From JAPSGB01 sp963775185 (lineage in GTDB: Bacteria; Myxococcota_A; Polyangia; Polyangiales; Polyangiaceae): a DNA stretch of 64,000 bases. Positions 30,491-36,761 of the stretch are shown in pieces; within the stretch, counting starts at the first letter, position 1; every line of letters begins with the position of its first letter. The position numbers and the translations under genes were made by a program. Under the pieces are notes generated by a model. The model was not told the DNA's origin. It did not search any database and saw only the letters and a program-made list of their open reading frames with translations. Where the stretch lies: NCBI GenBank assembly GCA_963775185.1, contig CAVZIE010000031.1:1116001-1180000 (forward strand), in the 5' to 3' direction.

Positions 30491-31024
30491 TCAGGAGCCG
30501 AGCTTGAACGTCAGCTCCTCGCCGGCGGCGTCGGGCAAGCGCGGCGCGTAGCGGAGCTCGAGGTTGGCGGCGCGATCGGACACGACGAAGCTCGCCCAGC
30601 CTCGCGCGGTTTCGCCGGCGCCGAGAGGCGCGTGCCGCAGCTCCGGCACGCACGGTCCGGGGCTGCTGCGGTACTGTCGCCCGGATTCGTCGACGAGGCG
30701 CGCGTAGAACGGATTCGCGGGAACGTGCCCCGGCCCGGTGGCGTCGAGCTCGATCTCGACGCCGACCCAGTGCTCGCCTTCCGGGGTGGGGTGGAGCGCG
30801 TCGGCGGCGCACCGGCGCACGCCGTGCACGCGCATGCGGTATCCGGTGCCGCTCGCGATGCCGTCCTGCGCGACCGCGGCGGAGCCCGCCGTCGCTGCCA
30901 CCGACCCGGCTGCGCGGCGCTTGCAAGACGGCCCCGCTGCCAGCCCGAGCAGGACCAGCAGCGCCGTCGCTCGCGCGCAGGGCGAGAAGCGGATTGGGCC
31001 GTGCAGACCGCGGCGCGACACCAC
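30491..31024 (-). CDS. DUF4352-type lipoprotein (paralogue 2)
   Basis: 177 residues from a GTG at 31024, which begins 5 bases after the stop of the upstream paralogue; a second GTG follows at once. The signal LLVLLGLAAGPSC carries an imperfect lipobox, followed by KRR. The mature domain is shorter but alignable with its neighbours by eye: RMRVHGVRRC, HWVGVEIELDATGPG, FYARLVDESGRQY, then ASFVVSDRAANLELRYAP and a C-terminal LTFKLGS. There is no Shine-Dalgarno of note, so translational coupling is likely. The domain is more divergent than the other two. Confidence 0.72.
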   Translation of the reverse strand: MVSRRGLHGPIRFSPCARATALLVLLGLAAGPSCKRRAAGSVAATAGSAAVAQDGIASGTGYRMRVHGVRRCAADALHPTPEGEHWVGVEIELDATGPGHVPANPFYARLVDESGRQYRSSPGPCVPELRHAPLGAGETARGWASFVVSDRAANLELRYAPRLPDAAGEELTFKLGS

Positions 31025-31029
31025 GCGGG

Positions 31030-31596
31030 CTAGCGCCCGAGATCGAACTTGAGCGCTTGCGGGGGCCCGAAGATCGTCGTCGGGTTGTAGGTGAGCTTCA
31101 GGCCGCTGGTCGCGCTCGGTAGCTCGAAGATCACCCAGCCCTTGGCCTTCTCGCCCTTCGCGAGCTGGATGCCCGGGAACCGTGGATCGCAATCCTTTGT
31201 GGACTGGTACGTGGGGTTGTGGGCGATGCCTTCGGAGTCCGTGATCTTCATCTGGCTGGTGTTCGCGAAGAAGGCCTTGTCGCTGGTGGACTCCACCGTG
31301 ACCTCGGCGCCGAGCCAGATGTTCCCCTTCTTCGGCTTCATGTAATAGGACTTCGACTTGCATTCCTTCACGTTCGAAACCGTGAGCTTGTAGTCTAGCG
31401 CCGACGCTGTGTCGCCGACCTTGAACGTCTTGTTCGAGACGGCCGGCGCTGTCGCCGTCGTCGTCGCGGTGGTCGCCGTCGTCGTCGTCGTCGTGCTCGA
31501 GGAGCTCGACGAGCTCTTCTTCTTGCACGCGAGCAAAGAGCCCGTCACGAGCACCGCGCACCCCACGACAGTCCAGTAATCAGCCCGAGTTCTCAT
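31030..31596 (-). CDS. DUF4352-type lipoprotein (paralogue 1)
   Basis: 188 residues from the ATG at 31596. Signal peptide and lipobox SLLAC, followed by KKK and a spacer of a Ser run, a Thr run and Thr/Ala (about residues 28-50). The DUF4352-like part has FKVGDTASALDYKLTVSNVKECKSK, WLGAEVTVESTSDKAFF, a paired Cys in STKDCDP, and GWVIFELPSATSGLKLTYNP. Clearly homologous to the next two genes. The Thr run is encoded by a GTC-type triplet tract on the plus strand (about 31450-31500), a likely slippage-prone length polymorphism. Confidence 0.82.
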   Translation of the reverse strand: MRTRADYWTVVGCAVLVTGSLLACKKKSSSSSSSTTTTTTATTATTTATAPAVSNKTFKVGDTASALDYKLTVSNVKECKSKSYYMKPKKGNIWLGAEVTVESTSDKAFFANTSQMKITDSEGIAHNPTYQSTKDCDPRFPGIQLAKGEKAKGWVIFELPSATSGLKLTYNPTTIFGPPQALKFDLGR

Positions 31597-31873
31597 TGCC
31601 CGCGTGCCTTTCGTTCGAGAGCGAGGCGGTAGCCCGGCCCTTTGTGCGCGGGGACCTTACACGACCACCGCGCCTGATTGAAGCCGTGGGTCCCCGGCGT
31701 TGGTCGGCACCGGAAACACTGGCCAGTCGGCCGGTCAGTCAGCCCCGCCTGTCTGGCGTGGTGCTTGCTGGCCACCCGCTGTGCTGCCTGATACGTGAAC
31801 CCCGTCCCGTTCTTCCCGACCTCGCCGGGATCCCGGGATCCGCGCCAGGCTGGCCCCAGGAGATTTGCCGATC

Positions 31874-32785
31874 ATGCAACTGAACTCCGTCCAAGCTGCC
31901 ATCTGCGTTGCCGCGCTCGCCACCTGGGTAGGCGGCTGCCGCCACGACGCCGCGACCACGAACGCCGGCGCGCCGGCGCCATCGGCCTCCGGGTCGGTCG
32001 GCGTGACCAACGCCGTTCCCGTGCCCGTCGACAAGGTGCGGGCGGCAGTGGACCCCAAGGGCGAGGCGCCCTACTCGGGGCCCATCGGCTCGGTGGCGGG
32101 GACGATCCACGTCGTGGGCGACACGCCGCCAGTGCAGTCCGACGTGCTGGCGAAGATCGGCGACAAGTGCGCGGCGGCGCGACCGGTCTACGCCCGGCTG
32201 TTCCGCGAAGGGGAGGGACGAACGCTCGCCGACGTGGTCGTGGCGGTTACCGGCTACAAGGGCTACCTGCCGGCGCGCGACCCGGTCCACCTCGTGCACG
32301 CGAAAGGGTGCGCGTGGCAATCGCGCACCATCGCCATGATGTTCGGCCAACGGCTGGACGTGAAGAGCGACGACGGGCACCCGTATCTTCCGGAGCTGCT
32401 CGGCGCCGGCATGGCATCGCAGATGGTGGCCGTACCTGGCGGCGGCGCGGTGCATCTCTACGCCAATCGGCCCGGGCGCTACGTGCTTACGGATACGTTG
32501 AACCCGTTCATGTTCGCCGACGTGCTGGTGGTGAAGTACCCGACGACCGCCGTTACGGGGCTCGACGGCAAATACCGGATCGACGGCATCCCGGCGGGCA
32601 AGGTGAAGGTGAGCGCGTTCTTGCCGATGATCATGCAGACGTCCGAGAAGGACGTGACGATCGAATCCGGCGAAACCGCGACCGTCGACCTCGAGATCAG
32701 CTTCGACAAGGCGAAGTACGAGGCGGAGCGACCCAAGCCCGCGCCCAGCGCCAGCGCCGCGCGCAAGGCGCCGACGATTCGCTAG
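31874..32785 (+). CDS. Lipoprotein with carboxypeptidase regulatory-like domain
   Basis: 303 residues from the ATG at 31874, chosen because AGGAG lies 11 bases upstream. A signal peptide ends in WVGGC, a lipobox. After a low-complexity spacer (about 30-60), the mature part resembles proteins of the methylamine utilisation/cupredoxin-like type: GPIGSVAGTIHVVGDTPP, KGCAWQSR, VHLYANRPGRYVLTD. Near the C-terminus VTGLDGKYRIDGIPAGKVKVSAF is a carboxypeptidase-regulatory-like (CarboxypepD_reg) beta-sandwich. An Ala/Ser/Pro tail ends the protein. It is probably periplasmic or surface-anchored. No catalytic residues are evident. Confidence 0.75.
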   Translation: MQLNSVQAAICVAALATWVGGCRHDAATTNAGAPAPSASGSVGVTNAVPVPVDKVRAAVDPKGEAPYSGPIGSVAGTIHVVGDTPPVQSDVLAKIGDKCAAARPVYARLFREGEGRTLADVVVAVTGYKGYLPARDPVHLVHAKGCAWQSRTIAMMFGQRLDVKSDDGHPYLPELLGAGMASQMVAVPGGGAVHLYANRPGRYVLTDTLNPFMFADVLVVKYPTTAVTGLDGKYRIDGIPAGKVKVSAFLPMIMQTSEKDVTIESGETATVDLEISFDKAKYEAERPKPAPSASAARKAPTIR

Positions 32786-32788
32786 GGG

Positions 32789-33814
32789 CTACGGCGCGGC
32801 CGGCGCGCGGTACGCATCGAGCCAGGCGCGCGCGGCGTCGGAGCCCACGCGCCGCGCGAGCAGCTCCGCCATCACGTGCGCGCCGAGCGCGCTCGGGGCC
32901 GCGGGTCTGCGCGCGAGCTCCGCCAGGCTCCTCTCGACGCCGGCGCGATCGCCCGCGAGATCGCCGGCCGCCAGCTCCGCGATGCGCGCGTCCACGTCGT
33001 CGGGATCCGCTGCCAGCACATGCTCTGCCTGCTCGAGCGCAAGTCGCGGCAGGCCGGCGGAGATCGCGCGCAGCGCCAGCTCGCCGGGCGCTACCCGGGC
33101 CGACAGCGCGACGCGGCGCGCCGCATCGAGCCCGTAGCGCCACAGGGCGGCGTCCACGTCGGCGGGCGGCTCCGGCGCGCCCGGCGGGCGCGGCGCGAGC
33201 GCCGCGAGCGCATCCAGCGCCCGCTCGCGCGCGACCGGGTCGCGTTGGCGCGTCGCGTGGTCGAGCAGCGCGCGCCAGGCAGCGCTCGAGAGCGGATTGC
33301 GCGCGACCAGCCCGTCGAGCAGGCGCCGCGAAGCGTCCGCGCGTCCCGCGTCGTCGTACAGCTCGGCGAGCAGGATGCTCGTCGACTCGTCGACGGGATC
33401 GAGCGCGAACGCACGCTCGGCCAGGCGTAGCGCCTCGCGCGGGCGCTGCCCGGCCTGCGCGCAGCGCGCACGCGCGAGCCACAACGGCGCGTAGCTCGCG
33501 TCTATGGACTCGGCGCGCCGGAAGCCGGCGCTGTCGCCGCCGCGCTGCTGGCGGCACTCGAGCGCACCGATGCGCGTCCAGAGCTCCGCGCTGTCCGGGT
33601 CCTCGCGCGCCGCTCGTTGGTAGGCGGCTCCGGCTTCGGCCTCGCGTCCGTGCGCCTCGAACCACGCGCCTTCCGCGTACGCGGCGTAGGCTTCGGGCGC
33701 GATGTAGCGCCCCTCGTGGACCTCGCCGCCAACGACGCGCACGACCGTCTCGTGCCCGAGGCACGCGGGCAAGGTCGCGGCGCACAGCACGGCGGCCCAG
33801 ATACCGGCCTTCAC
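32789..33814 (-). CDS. TPR-repeat lipoprotein
   Basis: 341 residues from a GTG at 33814 that overlaps the hisC stop (GTGA). The N-terminus is a signal segment (VKAGIWAAVLCAATLPAC) with a plausible lipobox. The rest is Ala-rich helix pairs of TPR type, e.g. AWFEAHGREAEAGAAYQRAAREDPDSAELW, and ALRLAERAFALDPVDESTSILLAELYDDAGR, covering about residues 45-200, then looser repeats. It is likely an envelope scaffold. Coupling with hisC looks like a matter of location only. Confidence 0.78.
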   Translation of the reverse strand: MKAGIWAAVLCAATLPACLGHETVVRVVGGEVHEGRYIAPEAYAAYAEGAWFEAHGREAEAGAAYQRAAREDPDSAELWTRIGALECRQQRGGDSAGFRRAESIDASYAPLWLARARCAQAGQRPREALRLAERAFALDPVDESTSILLAELYDDAGRADASRRLLDGLVARNPLSSAAWRALLDHATRQRDPVARERALDALAALAPRPPGAPEPPADVDAALWRYGLDAARRVALSARVAPGELALRAISAGLPRLALEQAEHVLAADPDDVDARIAELAAGDLAGDRAGVERSLAELARRPAAPSALGAHVMAELLARRVGSDAARAWLDAYRAPAAP

Positions 33815-34905
33815 ACGACCTCGGCCAGTGCAGCCAGGAAGGCGTCGTTCTCGGCGCGCGACCCGATCGTCACACGGAGCTGCCGGTCGAGCCTGCCGCC
33901 GCGCTGGTGGAAGCTCCGCACCAGGATGCTGCGTTCGCAGAGCCCCTGGAACACCTCGACGGCAGGGCGCTCCGTCCTCAGCCATAGGAAGTTCGCCTGG
34001 CTGGGCGTCGCGGAAATGCCGCCGATCGCCTCGACCGCCGTCGCGACGCGCGTCCGTTCCTCGATCACGCTGTGGGTGATGCGGTCGACTTCATCGCCGA
34101 GGCGGGTGAGCGCCAGCGCGGCCAGGCGTTGCGACAGCGTGCTGACGTTGTACGGCAGGCGAGCCTTGTCGAGCTCGCGGACGATCCCGGCACGCGCGAT
34201 CAGCCAACCGACGCGCAGCGCGGCGAAGCCGACTTTCGACAGCGTCCGCAGGATCGCGACGTTCTCGTGCTTGCGATACAGCGCGAGCTGCCCGCCGCCT
34301 TCGCGGTCGGCGTAGTCGACATAGGCCTCGTCGATCACCACCAGCGCGCCGCGTGCCGCCTCGATCACGCGCTCGAGACGATCGAGCGATGCGAGCGTGC
34401 CCGTCGGGTTGTTCGGGCTGGCGATGAACACCAGGTTGGGAGGCGAGATTTCGAGCGCGCGCAGCAGGCTGTCGTCGGCGATGTCCCACGCGCTGTCCAG
34501 AGGCACTTCCATCACGGACATGCCGCGGACCTTGGCGCTGATCCGGTACATCACGAACGTCGGTGTCGTGGTGAGCAGCCCGGCCACCGGGGCCGGGCCG
34601 CGCGGCGCGCGCAGCACCGTGAGCAGCAGCGACAGCACCTCGTCGCTGCCAACCCCGACCAGCACCTCTGCCGCGGACACGCCGGTGCGCTCCGCGATGG
34701 CGTCGCGAAGCGCGGCGGCCGTCGCGTCGGGGTAGCGCTCCCACGGGGTGTGCGCGGCTTCCTCCGCGAGCAGCGCCCGCGCGGCCGGCGAGAGCAGCGC
34801 CGGTGCTTCGTTCGCATCGAGCCGGACGTTGAATCGGCCCGGATTGGGCGCGTATGGCGAGAGCCCGGCGAGCTCCGGGGCGACGAGATCCGCGAGATCG
34901 GTCAT
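33811..34905 (-). CDS. hisC: Histidinol-phosphate aminotransferase
   Basis: 364 residues, normal for HisC, a fold-type I PLP enzyme that transaminates imidazole-acetol phosphate in histidine synthesis. Key features: RLDANEAPALLSPAAR, GVGSDEVLSLLL, the Asn in SPNNPTGTL, DEAYVDY, the PLP-binding Lys in RTLSKVGFAALRVGWL and the C-terminal Arg in RVTIGSRAEND. No other his gene lies nearby, and the downstream gene is an unrelated TPR lipoprotein. Related aminotransferases (e.g. for phenylalanine or threonine phosphate) share the fold, so the substrate is inferred. The leader has strong inverted repeats (34927-35062). Confidence 0.88.
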   Translation of the reverse strand: MTDLADLVAPELAGLSPYAPNPGRFNVRLDANEAPALLSPAARALLAEEAAHTPWERYPDATAAALRDAIAERTGVSAAEVLVGVGSDEVLSLLLTVLRAPRGPAPVAGLLTTTPTFVMYRISAKVRGMSVMEVPLDSAWDIADDSLLRALEISPPNLVFIASPNNPTGTLASLDRLERVIEAARGALVVIDEAYVDYADREGGGQLALYRKHENVAILRTLSKVGFAALRVGWLIARAGIVRELDKARLPYNVSTLSQRLAALALTRLGDEVDRITHSVIEERTRVATAVEAIGGISATPSQANFLWLRTERPAVEVFQGLCERSILVRSFHQRGGRLDRQLRVTIGSRAENDAFLAALAEVV

Positions 34906-35130
34906 GCGGCGCGCAGTCTAGCGCGTCCCCGGCCGGGGGCCTCGGAAGAGGTGCTCCCGGCCCGCCCCTGATCGAGCACCAGTCGGGGGCAGGCCGGGAG
35001 CGGAAGCGATGCCTCCCGGACGATTCGTCGAGCGTCCATGCGACGGGATGTCTCCCCGTCGCGCATTCTGGAGGTCAGATCTTGGCTGTCCGTCCGCCGG
35101 ACCGCCCAGACGGCATCACTCCGTTGTCGG
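34906..35130 (-). other. Structured leader/spacer upstream of hisC
   Basis: No gene is visible. It holds several inverted repeats: CCCCGGCCGGGG (34927-34938); a 16-base stem with one mismatch between 34953-34968 and 34986-35001, whose left arm can instead pair GGTGCTC (34950-34956) with GAGCACC (34974-34980); and GCGACGGG/CCCGTCGC (35040-35062). No T run follows any of them. They could be terminators of the upstream gene or a folding switch in the hisC leader. Confidence 0.55.
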
Positions 35131-35940
35131 TCAGTAGCTGTACGTCAGCTTGTACTTGGTGCAGGCATCGGCGCCCGGCTGATCGACGCGGACCCAGACG
35201 TCCGCGTTGTTGTTGTTGAGCGCGCCCGAGCAGCTCACATCCGCCTCGGCCGTGCCGCCGGTGTTGCAGCAGCCGTCCACGCCGTCGGGCGACACCGAGT
35301 TGGTGCTGCCCTGCGCGCAGCTCCGCGTGGTGTTGCCGGACTTGCACGCGACGTAGACGCACACACGCAGCGCGGCAGCGTCGACCTTGGCGATCGCCTT
35401 GGGGGCGCACAGGGTGGCGCCGTTGGCGCTGAACGAGTACCAGTCGACATCCGACGACATCGCGGCGACGGCCGGGTGATTCAACGCGCTTCCGCCGCAC
35501 GTCACCGTGGCGACGGAGGTGGCGGCGCTCTCCGACTCGTTGGGTTCGTCGGCGTTGTCCGTGCACCCCGGTCCGGCGTCGCTGCCCGCCGTGCCGGCGC
35601 TGCCCGCCGTGCCGGCGCTGCCCGCCGTGCCGGCGCTGCCGGCCATGCCCGCGCTGCCGGCCATGCCCGCGCTGCCGGCCATGCCCGCACTGCCGGCCAT
35701 GCCCGCGCTGCCGGCCATGCCCGCGCTGCCGGCCATGCCCGCACTGCCGGCCATGCCCGCGCCGCCGGCCATGCCCGCGCTGCCGGCCGTGCCGGCACCG
35801 CCTTCGGTGCCGCTTGTGCCGGCGGCGCCGCCGCTAGAAAGCGACGTGTCGTCGCTGCCGCCGCAGCCGACAAACGCGACCGCGCCGATCAACGCCGCGA
35901 CCGCCGTCAAGGATGTTCGATATCCAAAGTGTGCCTGCAT
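35131..35940 (-). CDS. Lipoprotein with AGSAGM tandem-repeat spacer
   Basis: 269 residues. Signal peptide with lipobox FVGC, then GGSDD. Residues about 45-125 are a dozen AGSAGM/AGSAGT units, the product of an 18-base minisatellite. The C-terminal 130 residues form a compact domain with several cysteines (CTDNADEPNESESAA, CGGSALNHPAVAAMSSDVDWYSF, VCVYVACKSGNT, CCNTGG, DVWVRVD), a pre-peptidase C-terminal-like beta-sandwich found in secreted proteins of this phylum. It is likely surface-displayed on a flexible spacer. The partner or ligand is unknown. Confidence 0.8.
   Translation of the reverse strand: MQAHFGYRTSLTAVAALIGAVAFVGCGGSDDTSLSSGGAAGTSGTEGGAGTAGSAGMAGGAGMAGSAGMAGSAGMAGSAGMAGSAGMAGSAGMAGSAGMAGSAGTAGSAGTAGSAGTAGSDAGPGCTDNADEPNESESAATSVATVTCGGSALNHPAVAAMSSDVDWYSFSANGATLCAPKAIAKVDAAALRVCVYVACKSGNTTRSCAQGSTNSVSPDGVDGCCNTGGTAEADVSCSGALNNNNADVWVRVDQPGADACTKYKLTYSY
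35580..35800. repeat. 18-bp minisatellite (about 12 units)
   Basis: Tandem 18-base units such as GCCGGCCATGCCCGCGCT with small variation, in frame and encoding AGSAGM. Units are near-identical, which favours copy-number change by slippage or recombination. It is not a CRISPR array because there are no spacers. Confidence 0.95.
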
Positions 35941-36000
35941 CGAGGAAACCTCCGCGTTATGGTTCTCGCTGGCACAACCAGAGTGAACGCGCCGCGGTAG

Positions 36001-36037
36001 CGACGTTAGCGTTCATTTCCGACGGGGGTGTCGGCGC
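36001..36037 (-). repeat. 37-bp hairpin element, copy 1
   Basis: On the minus strand a CCGAC/GTCGG hairpin flanked by conserved bases (GCGCCGACACCCC, one variable base, GTCGGAAA, two variable, AACGCT, one variable, ACGTCG). It matches the second copy at 41913-41949 at all but four positions. It starts 13 bases after the stop of the TetR-type gene. Confidence 0.75.
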
Positions 36038-36049
36038 CCGGGCGCGAAT

Positions 36050-36679
36050 TCAGCCCGTGCCGGCGTCGGGATCGTCGCTGTCCGCGTCGCTTGCGTCGTC
36101 GTCGGACGCGGCCGTCGCGGTACGCTCGCCGAGGCAGAATTCCTGGAACCGGTGCCGCAGCGTGGTGCTCGCACGAAGCTCGGGCACTACCGCCGACGCC
36201 ATGCTGATGCCGGCGAGGAACGTCGCCGCGCTGCGAGCGTCGTCCGGCAGCGTAGCCCCCGAGCGCTCGGCCAGGCGCTGCAGGCGGCCGATCAGCTGCT
36301 GCGCATCGCGACGGACGTCCGCTAGCGCCGGGTTCGAGAACGCGGGTCGAGGGTCGTCGGCCGGCGGGAAGAGCAGAGCGAACCCAGGCGGATTCGCTTG
36401 CGACAGGCGCACTGGCACATCCAGCGCCTCGGCCAGGCCGGTCGCGGCGGCGGTGCGCCCGGATAGCTCCTCGAGCGCGCCGTGCGCCAGCTCGAGCACG
36501 AGCGCCTCGAGCGACTCGAAGTATCCGTAGACGGTCGCGCGCCCGAGCTCGGCTTCCGAGGCGACGCGCTCGACGCTGAAGCCGACCCAGCCCGTGGTCG
36601 CGGCGACCCGCCACGCCGCGAGCACGATCTCCTTGCGGCGCTGCTCGCGCTCCCTGGCCCGGCGCTCGTCGATGCCCAT
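36050..36679 (-). CDS. TetR/AcrR-family transcriptional regulator
   Basis: 209 residues from the ATG at 36679. The N-terminal helix-turn-helix is typical: RKEIVLAAWRVAATTGWVGFSVERVASEAELGRATVYGYFESLEALVLELA. The last part, GRATVYGYFESLEAL, is the recognition helix region. The remaining 140 residues are the helical ligand-binding and dimerisation part, with a Pro-rich SQANPPGFALLFPP. The C-terminus is an acidic tail (DDDASDADSDDPDAGTG), unusual for the family. A repressor responding to a small molecule is expected. Targets are unclear; neighbours on the same strand are lipoprotein genes. Confidence 0.88.
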   Translation of the reverse strand: MGIDERRAREREQRRKEIVLAAWRVAATTGWVGFSVERVASEAELGRATVYGYFESLEALVLELAHGALEELSGRTAAATGLAEALDVPVRLSQANPPGFALLFPPADDPRPAFSNPALADVRRDAQQLIGRLQRLAERSGATLPDDARSAATFLAGISMASAVVPELRASTTLRHRFQEFCLGERTATAASDDDASDADSDDPDAGTG

Positions 36680-36730
36680 TCGCCGACGATCGAACGTCAC
36701 GGCGACGGTTTCGTCAAGCGAGCCCACCTT

Positions 36731-36748
36731 TCCCGCGCCGGACCGGCA
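36731..36748 (+). repeat. Dispersed 18-base element, copy 5 (one mismatch)
   Basis: TCCCGCGCCGGACCGGCA, one mismatch from the consensus. It lies in the short spacer between the TetR gene start and the end of the Cys-rich gene. Confidence 0.72.
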
Positions 36749-36761
36749 CCCCAGGAAAGGC

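Noticed and set aside
31795..33987. A 730-codon plus-strand frame over the TPR lipoprotein gene
   Set aside because: Arg-rich low-complexity shadow; the minus-strand genes there have signal peptide, TPR pattern and hisC motifs.
35580..35800. Possible CRISPR array
   Set aside because: Repeats are directly adjacent 18-base units without unique spacers and are in frame with a lipoprotein; no cas genes are present.
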